NCBI GenBank assembly: GCA_030612175.1
Contig: JAUWOJ010000035.1
Span: 1-10,187 of the forward strand
Direction: 5' to 3'
DNA: 10,187 bases
DNA from: Candidatus Bipolaricaulota bacterium
GTDB lineage: Bacteria > Bipolaricaulota > Bipolaricaulia > UBA7950 > UBA9294
In this document: in pieces, positions 1 through 6,783 of the stretch
Numbering within the stretch: position 1 is the stretch's first letter
Layout: every line of letters starts with the position of its first letter
Position numbers and translations under genes: made by a program
Notes under the pieces: generated by a model
The model's input: the letters and a program-made list of their open reading frames with translations, nothing else
What the model was told of the DNA's origin: nothing
Database searches by the model: none

Positions 1-73
1 CTAGGAACCTCAAGGGCATGAAAGCCTGTTCTACCGACAATTCCCTGAGAACCTTATCTAATTCTTTATTCAT
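1..73 (-). CDS. Unidentified protein, N-terminal fragment
   Basis: Only the first 24 codons are inside the window; the gene runs off the left edge. The peptide begins MNKELDKVLRELSVEQAF and is too short to assign to a family. The ATG overlaps the TGA of the IclR gene (ATGA, plus-strand tcat at 70-73). A GAGGTGG SD lies just upstream, inside the end of the IclR gene. The overlap implies translational coupling, so this gene is probably cotranscribed with the regulator and may be part of its target pathway. No function is claimed. Confidence 0.7.
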   Translation of the reverse strand, partial: MNKELDKVLRELSVEQAFMPLRFL

Positions 74-846
74 TGTGCCACCTCACTATAACTAACATGA
101 AAGCCCATGCTTCTTGAGATACATGAAGCTCTATTCTTAACATCTTCGATGACCTTGCTAACAGCTTGTTTAGCAAACTTACTTCTAGGCATCGATATAC
201 TGACAGCAGCTATAACTTCGCCTTGATAACTTCTTACCGGCGCGGCTATACAACGAACATCCTTATGGAACTCTCCTTTATCAAATGCAAACCCTTTCTT
301 ACGCACGTTTGCTAGTTCACTTTTCAGTTCCTCAAGATAAATAATAGTCTTTGATGTTAAAGGTACGAGTTGTATTGCCTTAAGATAGTCACTTAGAGAA
401 TCTTCATCGAGATAGGCAAGGAGTACTTTGCCCAAGCCGCTGCAGTAAGCAGGAATACGCTCTCCCACCGACTCCCTCGATATTACCCTCCTGTGCTTAG
501 TCTCCAGATGGAGGTGCATCACCTCCCAGCCGTAGAGTATTGAGAGACGGGTATTAGCATCGTAGACTCTAGATAGATCTTTGAGAGGGCTTTTGGCCTT
601 GTCTCGCAAATCTAAATGATGAAGCAAGAGGTTTGCACGTTCAAGGAATTTCAGTCCCAAACTATATTTCTTAGCTGCATCGCGGGCAAGATATCCCAAT
701 CTAGTCAAATTATAGAGGGTCGGATATATGCCGCCAAGCGTAAGTCCAAATCTCTTAGCAATTTGACTCGCAGTTAGTTTCTCAGTTTCTTCGTTGAACA
801 GGTCGATGGTGGAAAAGGCTCTATCAAGAGAACGGTTTTCATACAT
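70..846 (-). CDS. IclR-family transcriptional regulator
   Basis: A DNA-binding regulator of 258 aa, the usual IclR length. Residues about 5-65 form the winged helix-turn-helix (LTASQIAKRFGL around 24-35, then the recognition-helix region to about 56). Residues about 80-250 form the effector-binding domain, with the family hallmarks IPAYCSGLGKVLLAYL (131-146) and EFHKDVRCIAAPV (192-204). IclR proteins sense small organic acids and often repress their own gene. The ATG start is supported by the conserved RSLDRAFSTIDLF opening; the SD (AAGGAG at 859-864) is 12 bp away, slightly long. A sigma-70-like promoter lies upstream. The stop overlaps the next start by ATGA. The gene is clearly more AT-rich than the genes at the right end of the window, which may reflect transfer. 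The effector cannot be read from sequence. Confidence 0.93.
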   Translation of the reverse strand: MYENRSLDRAFSTIDLFNEETEKLTASQIAKRFGLTLGGIYPTLYNLTRLGYLARDAAKKYSLGLKFLERANLLLHHLDLRDKAKSPLKDLSRVYDANTRLSILYGWEVMHLHLETKHRRVISRESVGERIPAYCSGLGKVLLAYLDEDSLSDYLKAIQLVPLTSKTIIYLEELKSELANVRKKGFAFDKGEFHKDVRCIAAPVRSYQGEVIAAVSISMPRSKFAKQAVSKVIEDVKNRASCISRSMGFHVSYSEVAQ

Positions 847-893
847 GAATAGCGATGACTCCTTTTCTCCTTTTGCTATGTCAAATGTTATTT

Positions 894-922
894 AGTATAG
901 CATAAGGTCACCTCGAGATCAA
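894..922 (-). promoter_or_regulatory. Sigma-70-like promoter of the IclR gene
   Basis: Read on the minus strand, TTGATC (917-922) and TATACT (894-899) are separated by exactly 17 bp, close to the TTGACA/TATAAT consensus. The expected start of transcription is about 40 bp upstream of the IclR ATG. The spacer contains the small palindrome AGGTCACCT (906-914), which could be an operator for IclR autoregulation; that last point is inference. Confidence 0.6.
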
Positions 923-1566
923 CCCCAGACTTGTCCCATACAAGATGAGCATGAGCGGAGGGAAAATGGCCGGACCGACACGTGAGTCGAATCAGCTGTG
1001 TGCGTGCGAGAGGGAGAGCGCTCGCACTCAGGCAACGCACAGGCAGATAGGAGCCATGATCCTAATGATGAAAGCCGCGCGCGTGATGAGTATGGAAGAG
1101 TTGCAAGTCTTCCTGAATTCAAGTGGTTTTTGTTCTTGCTTTCCAGCGCAAGCATCCCTTTTCGAGTCAAGAAATGAATTCTCCATCTACACGAGAGGCC
1201 TTGCAAGCTCCTCATCCACGGATTGCGCTCTAGAGAAACCGGCCGTAGATGCCTCTTCTCACGCTACGCGCAGATCAGATCAGTGGGGATGAAGAGGTTG
1301 TGCTGGGTTCGAAAGTCGTCCACTACGGGGAGCCAGGACGTGGACTAGAAGAAGGGAAGCGGATATTCCTCTCTTTCTCTCCTGTCAGATGAGAAAGAAA
1401 ACGAAGGTAACAAGATCATTGTCTCAGACTCAGAGAGGAAATACCAAGGGCGGGGAACTCTAGTTTTCCACTTGGCGAACGTCTGAACGGCTGCCTGCAG
1501 CTGTCATCCTGGGCTAGATCGTGTATAAGTACCACTTGCTGCGAGCGTCAGAAGCCAACTTGTGGT
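923..1566. other. About 640 bp without a convincing gene
   Basis: Open frames exist on both strands (945-1292 plus, 919-1215 minus) but neither has an SD, a recognisable domain or a plausible composition; both are rich in Ser, Arg and Cys as chance frames are. An imperfect inverted repeat sits at 996-1042, and a purine/pyrimidine hairpin (TCTTTCTC/GAGAAAGA) lies near 1374-1400. No tRNA, repeat array or insertion-sequence end was seen. It may be decayed sequence between two unrelated blocks. Confidence 0.5.
996..1042. repeat. Imperfect inverted repeat / possible stem-loop
   Basis: GTGCGAG (1004-1010) pairs perfectly with CTCGCAC (1021-1027) across a 10-nt loop. An outer CTGTG (996-1000) can pair with CACAG (1038-1042) across asymmetric internal loops. 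There is no T-tract, so it is not an intrinsic terminator. It stands alone in a region with no gene; its function is unknown. Confidence 0.4.
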
Positions 1567-1941
1567 CTATTCTTTCCGATTAGCTTTGAACTGTTCTTCG
1601 ATTCTCTCCAGCGCTTTCTGCAAATCACTACTCCTTGACGAAATGTCGTCCTCAAGATTCTTCAGGCGGTGCTGAATACTGCCAAGGCCTTTTAAGTGCA
1701 TAAAAACATCAGCAGCTGCAAGGACAAGCATCCCCGATATAATCCCTGCAAACAGCCACGTCACCGCTGGGGCATATGCTGAGAATAATAAACGGTACTC
1801 TAAGTCAGATACTCCTGGCAATAGCTTTGCACACAGTATAACTCCTCCGATGATCTGAAGAATCCCCATGATATATAGGACTACTGTTAGTCTAGGAATT
1901 GCAGATTTAGTATTTATTTGTCCCCTCCTGTATTCTGGCAA
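1567..1941 (-). CDS. Two-helix membrane protein with C-terminal coiled coil
   Basis: Not a family I recognise. Counting from a TTG start it has 124 aa. Hydrophobic segments lie at about residues 17-40 and 54-80, a short polar hairpin joins them, and a charged heptad-like helix covers about 88-118 (HRLKNLEDDISSRSSDLQKA...). It looks like an inner-membrane anchor with a cytoplasmic coiled coil. The TTG directly abuts the TGA of the upstream HTH/coiled-coil gene, so the two are probably coupled and could pair through their coiled coils (inference). The start is uncertain: the only strong SD, AGGAGGGG (1922-1929), lies inside the frame, and an ATA codon at 1915-1917, not a standard start, sits at the ideal distance from it. 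The next ATG is codon 25, inside the first membrane segment. Confidence 0.65.
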   Translation of the reverse strand: MPEYRRGQINTKSAIPRLTVVLYIMGILQIIGGVILCAKLLPGVSDLEYRLLFSAYAPAVTWLFAGIISGMLVLAAADVFMHLKGLGSIQHRLKNLEDDISSRSSDLQKALERIEEQFKANRKE

Positions 1942-2415
1942 TCACTCTGCACGTCTAAACGGCCACCACCACCGACCCCTAGGCAATGCCAGCGGAGTAA
2001 GTTGGCTGACCTGGCCGCGGAGGAACAAGACTTCACCTTCCAGGCGCCGGATCTCCCTCTCCAGGGCCTCGATCAATTGATCCTTGACCCCTTTGCTATC
2101 AGGGTGACAATCGCTAGATAAACCATCTCCCTTGATCTTCCGCCCCACTTCCTTGACTGCGTCTGAGAGTCGCATGTTGTGGTTGCGGACAAGCGCCTCA
2201 ACGTCTCTCAACATGTTGAGGACCGCCGGACTATATTCCAGTCTCCCTTTCAAGCCCTTGCGGACCTGACCCTCAAGCAGGCCATCCATGCTAGCAAGAG
2301 CCTCAAGCCGCTCCCTTAGCTGAGGATAGCTCAGCGCTAAGATCCGCATTAAATCGTGTCTAGTGTTCATGGTAACTTTGATACTAGCTTGAGGGAAGGA
2401 TAGCAGAGGATACAC
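1942..2415 (-). CDS. MerR-like HTH and coiled-coil protein
   Basis: An unrecognised protein of 157 aa from a GTG start (AAGGGG SD just upstream), or 142 aa if translation begins at the ATG at 2368-2370. That later ATG lacks an SD, but the more regular sequence starts there. Residues about 61-95 (YSPAVLNMLRDVEALVRNHN, then RLSDAVKEV) resemble the MerR/RacA-like helix-turn-helix, in which a run of helices ends in a segment of the 'LxDAVKxI' type. Residues about 108-139 form a coiled coil (ALEREIRRLEGEVLFLRGQV). The tail RGRWWWPFRR is rich in Trp and basic residues and could contact membrane or a partner. The layout (HTH, coiled coil, basic aromatic tail) recalls small DNA-binding proteins of RacA type, but no assignment is made. 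It lies between the glycosyltransferase (83 bp upstream) and the membrane coiled-coil protein (immediately downstream). Confidence 0.65.
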   Translation of the reverse strand: MYPLLSFPQASIKVTMNTRHDLMRILALSYPQLRERLEALASMDGLLEGQVRKGLKGRLEYSPAVLNMLRDVEALVRNHNMRLSDAVKEVGRKIKGDGLSSDCHPDSKGVKDQLIEALEREIRRLEGEVLFLRGQVSQLTPLALPRGRWWWPFRRAE

Positions 2416-2498
2416 TGGACCCCTTACAGGGTGATTTTCGAGGGGTTCGTGAGGTATTCTTGAGCTCTTCTTGAGACAATATTGAGGTTTCTGATAGG

Positions 2499-3536
2499 TT
2501 ATCCTCTTACTTGGCTCTCCATTATTTCCTCATAGAGCGCTAGGAGCTGCTTTCGAATTCGTTCATTGTCGAACTGGGTTAACAGGTTTCTTGACATTGA
2601 CCGTCCCTTGTTAAGAAAGGCGGGATCCGTGGCCATCCGTTTAGTCAGAGCAATGAAGTCATCCGTATTTCTTGCTTTGAGATACGGATGCTCGTATAGG
2701 TCGAGATATTCGGGGATGTCTCGGTAGATGACCGGCAGTCCTGAAGCCGCGGCTTCCAGCGGGACCAGACCGAAGGTCTCTTGGTAGCTTGGGAAGAGCA
2801 GAAGGTCGGCTGCGTTGTAGATGGCTGGCATATCGCCTAACTCGAATACTCCAGGAAAGGTGACGTGTTCTCCCGCTGTACGGATGCGCTCATTAATCCT
2901 GCGAAACCCCTCGGTTACCATACCAAAAGGACGTCCACCGGCCCAAACAAAGACCAGATCTGGGCACGCCTTGGCGATATCCAAGAAATCTTCAACGCCT
3001 TTGCGCTTTTGCAACTGACCAACGCCAAGAACCACAAAGGCATCGTTCGACAATTTTAGTGCCCTGCGACCGGCTGCACGCCGCTCGGATGACTGTGAGA
3101 ATCTCTTGACATCAATGGGATTATGAATCTGAACAATGCGGGTCTTGGCATTAAGGTCTCGAATCGTTCTCTCCACTGTCGGGGAGATAGCAATACAGAC
3201 ATCGGCATATGAATAGACGTGGCGCAAGTACCAGCGTGCAAACGGCATAAGAAGCGATCCCATCGGAAGCGAGCCCTTTATCGAATCCGGGATTACATGC
3301 ACGGTAAACACACGCCGGCCCCGGTAGCGGCGGCCTTTCCAAAAATAATAGGGGCCGTAGCTATGTGCATGCATGAGGTCTCCCCAGCCTTCACCATTGA
3401 CAACAACTTCAACATCGTCATGGCGTTTCAAGAGATCTACGCAATCCACGAAAGCGGTGTGCACTCCTTGACCCTGAATAGCAAATGCTGTCTCAGAGAT
3501 CACATGAATACATCGGCGTTTCTTCATAACTGTCAT
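2499..3536 (-). CDS. GT4-type glycosyltransferase
   Basis: A GT-B fold glycosyltransferase of 345 aa that moves a sugar from a nucleotide-sugar donor, probably with retention of configuration. The N-terminal domain opens with GQGVHTAFVD (22-31), the glycine-rich acceptor-side loop. The C-terminal domain has VGQLQKRKGVEDFL (172-185, donor phosphate region), LLLFPSYQETFGLVPLEAAA (245-264) with the E-x7-E pair E253/E261 typical of GT4, and SGLPVI after it. The opening resembles bacterial glycolipid-forming glycosyltransferases related to diacylglycerol glucosyltransferases, but the acceptor is not determined. There is no signal peptide; a peripheral cytoplasmic-face enzyme is likely. The start ATG has AAGGA eight bases upstream. 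It is the first gene of a possible three-gene unit with the HTH/coiled-coil and membrane coiled-coil proteins, an unusual partnership. Confidence 0.88.
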   Translation of the reverse strand: MTVMKKRRCIHVISETAFAIQGQGVHTAFVDCVDLLKRHDDVEVVVNGEGWGDLMHAHSYGPYYFWKGRRYRGRRVFTVHVIPDSIKGSLPMGSLLMPFARWYLRHVYSYADVCIAISPTVERTIRDLNAKTRIVQIHNPIDVKRFSQSSERRAAGRRALKLSNDAFVVLGVGQLQKRKGVEDFLDIAKACPDLVFVWAGGRPFGMVTEGFRRINERIRTAGEHVTFPGVFELGDMPAIYNAADLLLFPSYQETFGLVPLEAAASGLPVIYRDIPEYLDLYEHPYLKARNTDDFIALTKRMATDPAFLNKGRSMSRNLLTQFDNERIRKQLLALYEEIMESQVRG

Positions 3537-3624
3537 GCATACTATCCTTAAGTACCCAAACTGGATTTGGCTCGACTTACAGTATACTCAAGTGTAGATC
3601 CGGAACCACATTGAACCACTGATT

Positions 3625-3662
3625 AACACTGATGTACACAGATTGATGCAGGCATCAGTGTT
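3625..3662. repeat. 10-bp perfect inverted repeat inside the cluster
   Basis: AACACTGATG (3625-3634) is the exact reverse complement of CATCAGTGTT (3653-3662). The loop contains a second, competing palindrome, TGATGC-AG-GCATCA (3644-3657). Either could extrude as a cruciform or form a stem-loop in a transcript. There is no U-tract. Confidence 0.7.
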
Positions 3663-3680
3663 CAATTCGCGCTTCTTACT

Positions 3681-3707
3681 CAACGAACTCAACAAACCCA
3701 ACGAACT
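3681..3707. repeat. Three 9-bp tandem repeats
   Basis: Three head-to-tail units, caacgaact, caacaaacc and caacgaact, sit between the two oppositely oriented halves of the CAC-GAT cluster. The first and third are identical. The unit differs from the 10-bp family, so the element is composite. Confidence 0.7.
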
Positions 3708-3768
3708 CTATAGACTGTCTTCATCCGTGTGCATCCGTGGTTAGCGCTTATCTGTGGTTTTGGGAATA

Positions 3769-3798
3769 TTGAACCACTGATCAACGCTGTGGTAGAAT
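3769..3798 (+). promoter_or_regulatory. Candidate promoter of the Mut7-C gene
   Basis: TTGAAC (3769-3774) and TAGAAT (3793-3798) are 18 bp apart. They lie about 30 bp upstream of the chosen ATG at 3828, which gives a very short leader that still contains the GTGAGG SD. The -35 box is the start of the second copy of the ttgaaccactgat repeat, so the repeat itself may have supplied the promoter. Confidence 0.45.
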
Positions 3799-3827
3799 CA
3801 TCTTCGATTGTGGAAGTGAGGAAACGA

Positions 3828-4583
3828 ATGAAGACTGCGTACTTTCGCTTCTATGCAGAGCTAAATGATCTGGTCCCTTTTGAGAGCCGGCGGGGAACTA
3901 TCGTGTATCCCTTCTATGGCTCTCCTGCCGTCAAGGATGCGATCGAGGCGCTGGGGGTACCGCACGTAGAGGTTGATCTCTTGCTCGTCAACGGCCGCTC
4001 TGTGGACTTTGCTTGTCGACTCAGATCTGGCGATCGCGTCGCCGTGTATCCGGTCTTCGAAACCTTCGATATCACACCGCTCGTGCGGCTTCGAGAGCAG
4101 CCACTGCGTCTTATCGCTTTCATCGCCGACGATCATCTTGGCAAGCTCACCCGTCTGCTACGCTTGCTAGGATTTGATACCATCGAGTCGCACGGCTCTA
4201 CAAACAAGGAGATTGTGACAACCGCAGCCAGCGAGAGACGTATTCTCCTCAGTCGTCATCGGGCGCTACTCAAGTGCAAAGCAGTCACCCACGGGTACCT
4301 GGTGCGGTCCAACGACCCGCTTGAACAAGCCCGTGAAGTCGTTCGCCGCTTTGATCTCTGGGCTCAGGTTCAGCCGTTTAGGCGGTGTATGGCCTGCAAC
4401 GGCCTCGTCAATGCGGTTGGCAAGGAAGTGGTACTTGGCCAAATCCCTCCAAGAGTCGCCGCGTGGAGAAAAGAATACTTCACCTGTTCTGATTGCGGGA
4501 AGATCTATTGGCGTGGCACACATTACCCCAGGCTAGAGGAGAAGCTGGTGCGTATTCTTGATACTGAAACACCTACAACTTAG
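3828..4583 (+). CDS. Mut7-C RNase-domain protein with N-terminal ubiquitin-like domain
   Basis: A 251-aa protein from the ATG at 3828, which has a well-spaced GTGAGG SD. A longer in-frame start at 3729 would translate the repeat cluster and is rejected. Residues about 1-85 match the Mut7-C-associated ubiquitin-like domain (YFRFYAELNDLVPF, then VEVDLLLVNGRSVDF). Residues about 95-180 are the PIN-like Mut7-C domain (FIADDHLGKLTRLLRLLGFD, then RRILLSRHRALL and AVTHGYLVRS). Residues 187-223 hold a zinc ribbon with C187/C190 and C220/C223, followed by YWRGTHYPRL. The family is predicted to be an RNase; substrates are poorly known. The usual third acidic residue of the 'TRDRxLL' motif is His144 here, while D101/D102 and E128 remain, so catalysis may be altered. 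It is the only clear plus-strand gene here and converges on the cyclodeaminase gene. Confidence 0.88.
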   Translation: MKTAYFRFYAELNDLVPFESRRGTIVYPFYGSPAVKDAIEALGVPHVEVDLLLVNGRSVDFACRLRSGDRVAVYPVFETFDITPLVRLREQPLRLIAFIADDHLGKLTRLLRLLGFDTIESHGSTNKEIVTTAASERRILLSRHRALLKCKAVTHGYLVRSNDPLEQAREVVRRFDLWAQVQPFRRCMACNGLVNAVGKEVVLGQIPPRVAAWRKEYFTCSDCGKIYWRGTHYPRLEEKLVRILDTETPTT

Positions 4584-4605
4584 GCTCTGTCATTGGAGCG
4601 TAGTC

Positions 4606-4710
4606 ATGGCTACACAGCGCTCTTACGTGGTTGAGCCAAATGGGCCGATCGCGCACCACAACCTCACCGGCAATCTTCTTCTGGCCGAGTCCCTCTCTAC
4701 AAACAGCTGA
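4606..4710 (+). CDS. Possible 34-aa peptide (weak)
   Basis: Between the convergent Mut7-C and cyclodeaminase genes, an ATG with a GGAG seven bases upstream opens a 34-codon frame (MATQRSYVVEPNGPIAHHNL, then 14 more residues). It matches nothing I recognise and has no membrane segment. It may be chance or the remnant of a lost gene. No convincing terminator is visible in this 143-bp gap. Confidence 0.15.
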   Translation: MATQRSYVVEPNGPIAHHNLTGNLLLAESLSTNS

Positions 4711-4726
4711 CACCTTTCAGATTATC

Positions 4727-5716
4727 TTAGGTATCGATCCGGCTCCCCAACCCCTTCTTGTTTGCCTTTTCATATGCCAATAGAGCGATCGCCGTATCCT
4801 GTACCCCTACACCAGTGAGATCACACACTGTGATTTGTTTATCGGATTGGCGGCCGGGATTCTTCCCCGAGGTCATCTCTCCCAACTCCACGATGTGGTC
4901 GTCTCTGGAGATAAGCCCTTCATCCAAGGCGTGATGGAGTTCACCTAAGCGGAAGCACTGCGACTTACGGTCACAGACAAGGAGATCGGCGCGCCTCAAC
5001 ACCTCAGGATAGAGCTCCTGCTTCTCCTCTATATCTGATCCCATAGCGGTAATGTGAAGCCCCGGGTGAAGCCAATCAGCCTTTATGTGTGGCTTGTGTG
5101 ACGGTGTAGTCGTCACAACGACCTGGCTCTCCCTAATCACTGTTTCCTCATCCCTTGCCTTGATCACCTTTACGCCAAGTAGCGGCCCCATCTCCGCTGC
5201 ATAGCGATCAATCTCATCAGACACAATCCCATAGACAATAAGTCGGTGGAAGTTGCGCACAAGTTTTAGGCCTCTCATTTGGTAGCGAGCCTGCGATCCT
5301 GTTCCGATAACACCGGCTGTCTCAATCTCTTTGGGTGCGAGATAGCTGGCAGCTATTGCTCCGGCCGCTCCCGTCCGCACGCTGGTTAGGTAGCCATTAT
5401 CCAGCAAGACCGCCTCCGGAAAACCGGTCTTGGTACTTATGATTACCATCATTCCACTGCCAGTCGGCAAACCTAGGTCAACATTATTGTAGAATCCAGC
5501 CGCTATCTTGATCGCAAAACTGTCCAGTCCACGCACATAGGCAGTCTTAACATCCACCTCTCCATTGTTCTCCGGTATGAGAATTGCCAGTATAGGGGGT
5601 ACAGTAGCGTTTCCTGCAGCCAAGCCAGAGAAACCGTCAGCAACAGCGTCAAGCGCCTCTTGGTCTAAGTCTACACACTTTCGAATCTCAGCTTCCGTCA
5701 ATATTGCGATGCTCAT
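4727..5716 (-). CDS. Ornithine cyclodeaminase/mu-crystallin family NAD(P)H enzyme
   Basis: Counting from the ATG at 5716 the protein has 329 aa, the normal family size. AGGAGG lies six bases upstream; a second ATG three bases earlier is possible. Visible features are the Rossmann motif GVIGTGSQARYQ (135-146), K58 and K70, DNGYLTSVRTGAAGAIAA (106-123) with R114 for the substrate carboxylate, MGSD ending in D228, and VCDLTGVGVQDTAIA (297-311). The family includes ornithine cyclodeaminase, L-alanine dehydrogenase, the ectoine-breakdown protein EutC and iminosuccinate reductase BhcD. Placement 13 bp after a threonine dehydratase-like gene matches the EutB/EutC and BhcB/BhcD arrangement, so a role as an imine reductase acting on the lyase product is more likely than ornithine cyclisation (inference). 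It is the last gene of the operon. An in-frame extension upstream to 6040 is antisense-like, low-complexity sequence inside the lyase gene and is not coding. Confidence 0.9.
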   Translation of the reverse strand: MSIAILTEAEIRKCVDLDQEALDAVADGFSGLAAGNATVPPILAILIPENNGEVDVKTAYVRGLDSFAIKIAAGFYNNVDLGLPTGSGMMVIISTKTGFPEAVLLDNGYLTSVRTGAAGAIAASYLAPKEIETAGVIGTGSQARYQMRGLKLVRNFHRLIVYGIVSDEIDRYAAEMGPLLGVKVIKARDEETVIRESQVVVTTTPSHKPHIKADWLHPGLHITAMGSDIEEKQELYPEVLRRADLLVCDRKSQCFRLGELHHALDEGLISRDDHIVELGEMTSGKNPGRQSDKQITVCDLTGVGVQDTAIALLAYEKANKKGLGSRIDT

Positions 5717-5729
5717 CATAATCCTCCTT

Positions 5730-6731
5730 TCATTTGCCAGACGGGACCGCCTCCTCGCCATATTCCCTGACAATCTGTAGCAGCAGAGGAATATCGATGT
5801 TACCGCCACTGACCACGATCGCGACCTTGCCGGTAAGCTTGCTGACTTTCCTGGACAGCAGGGCTGCAATCCCCACGGCCCCCCCTCCCTCGACAACAAG
5901 GCGGTGTTTCTCCAAGGCAAACACGACGCCCCGAGCGATCTCTTCCTCCGAAACAAGAACGGTCTCATCAACGTATGTCTGGCACATGCAAAATGTGTAG
6001 CGGTTATCAAGCGGGATTCCTCCCACCAACGCGTCAGCAAGACTCGGTTCCTCCTCCATCTGTACGAGTCTTCCTACTCTTAAGCTCTCCGCCATAACCG
6101 GGCCGCGGTCCATGGAGACACCAATTACCCGAATGGTGGGGTCCACTGTTTTTAACGCCAGCGCCACTCCTGAAATCAATCCCCCTCCCGAAAGAGGTAC
6201 AAGGACTGTTTCCAGGTCAGGGAGGTCCTCCAGTAGCTCCAGCCCGATCGTGCCCTGACCGGCAATGACGTCTCGATCATCGAACGCATCGATTCGAGTC
6301 AATCCGCGCTCTACTTGGAGCTGTGAAGCCATTTCTTCTGCTTCATCATAATCCCGACCACTGATCACGACTTCAGCGCCATAACGTTTGATCCCCTCTA
6401 CCTTGTTTATGGGGACACGCTCAGACATACACACCACTGCTGGAATACCCAGCCGCTTCGCAACATGGGCAACCGCACGGCCGTGGTTCCCACTAGAAAC
6501 GGTGATGACTCCTTGCGCTTTCTCTGTTGCTGTAAGAGTGCTAAACCGATTGCTAGCGCCTCGAATCTTGAACGCGCCAGTTTCCTGAAGATTCTCGAGC
6601 TTCAAGTACACGGGTACACCAAGGTGTTTCGTGAGCACGGAAGATTGAACTAACGGCGTTTGCTTTACAATCGAGGCAATTCTTTGTCTGGCGGAAAAGA
6701 CATCGCGCAGCGTCACCCCGTAGCCACTCAT
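5730..6731 (-). CDS. Threonine dehydratase-like PLP lyase (EutB/BhcB-like)
   Basis: A fold-type II PLP enzyme of 333 aa. K55 in TGAFKIRGASNRF (51-63) is the Schiff-base lysine. SSGNHG (79-84) binds the substrate carboxylate, SGGGLISG (181-188) binds the PLP phosphate, and VVSGGNIDIPLL (307-318) closes the active site. It lacks the C-terminal ACT-like regulatory domain of biosynthetic IlvA and so is of the catabolic, serine racemase-like type. Such enzymes remove water from beta-hydroxy amino acids (threonine, serine, beta-hydroxyaspartate) to give an enamine/imine. The ATG has AAGGAGG at ideal spacing and lies 52 bp after the aminotransferase. The stop sits next to the SD of the downstream cyclodeaminase-family gene, so the two are tightly coupled. 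Plain threonine deaminase remains possible, but the partner argues for an imine hand-off. Confidence 0.92.
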   Translation of the reverse strand: MSGYGVTLRDVFSARQRIASIVKQTPLVQSSVLTKHLGVPVYLKLENLQETGAFKIRGASNRFSTLTATEKAQGVITVSSGNHGRAVAHVAKRLGIPAVVCMSERVPINKVEGIKRYGAEVVISGRDYDEAEEMASQLQVERGLTRIDAFDDRDVIAGQGTIGLELLEDLPDLETVLVPLSGGGLISGVALALKTVDPTIRVIGVSMDRGPVMAESLRVGRLVQMEEEPSLADALVGGIPLDNRYTFCMCQTYVDETVLVSEEEIARGVVFALEKHRLVVEGGGAVGIAALLSRKVSKLTGKVAIVVSGGNIDIPLLLQIVREYGEEAVPSGK

Positions 6732-6783
6732 TTGTCCTCCTTCTGGGTTTCCGGTCCCATTAATCCGTCTACTGATCGCACCT

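Larger units (their letters stand above)
3611..3792. repeat. Intergenic repeat cluster of ~10-bp CAC(T/A/G)GAT units
   Basis: Three tandem 10-bp units lie at 3617-3646 (CACTGATTAA, CACTGATGTA, CACAGATTGA). Units of the same type in the opposite orientation lie at 3720-3739 (two copies of CACGGATGNA on the minus strand) and at 3748-3757 (CACAGATAAG). The 13-mer ttgaaccactgat occurs exactly at 3611-3623 and again at 3769-3781. Repeats of this 'CACAGATTAACACAGAT' style are scattered between genes in many bacterial genomes. Here the cluster fills the gap between the divergent glycosyltransferase and Mut7-C genes. Confidence 0.75.

Noticed and set aside
945..1292. Plus-strand 115-codon frame
   Set aside because: No SD, no domain, Ser/Cys/Arg-rich chance-like composition, and an equally long antisense frame over the same bases.
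1306..1314. tRNA T-loop-like GGTTCGAAA
   Set aside because: No pairing T-stem, anticodon arm or acceptor stem can be drawn around it.
1374..1400. Intrinsic terminator formed by TCTTTCTC/GAGAAAGA
   Set aside because: The stem is AT-rich with an 11-nt loop, is far from any gene end, and lacks a clear T-tract on either strand.
3553..3620. Promoter for the glycosyltransferase (TATACT on the minus strand near 3580)
   Set aside because: A good -10 is present but no acceptable -35 lies 16-18 bp upstream, so it is not listed as a feature.
3617..3757. CRISPR array
   Set aside because: Units are only 9-10 bp, lie directly head-to-tail without spacers, and occur in both orientations; there are no cas genes.
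3729..3827. Longer start for the Mut7-C protein
   Set aside because: It would begin with an internal codon of the repeat cluster, has no SD, and adds residues not expected before the ubiquitin-like domain.
5717..6040. In-frame N-terminal extension of the cyclodeaminase-family protein (108 extra codons)
   Set aside because: It lies wholly within the lyase coding region in another frame, has chance-like composition, and the strong SD and family length both favour a start at 5714-5719.
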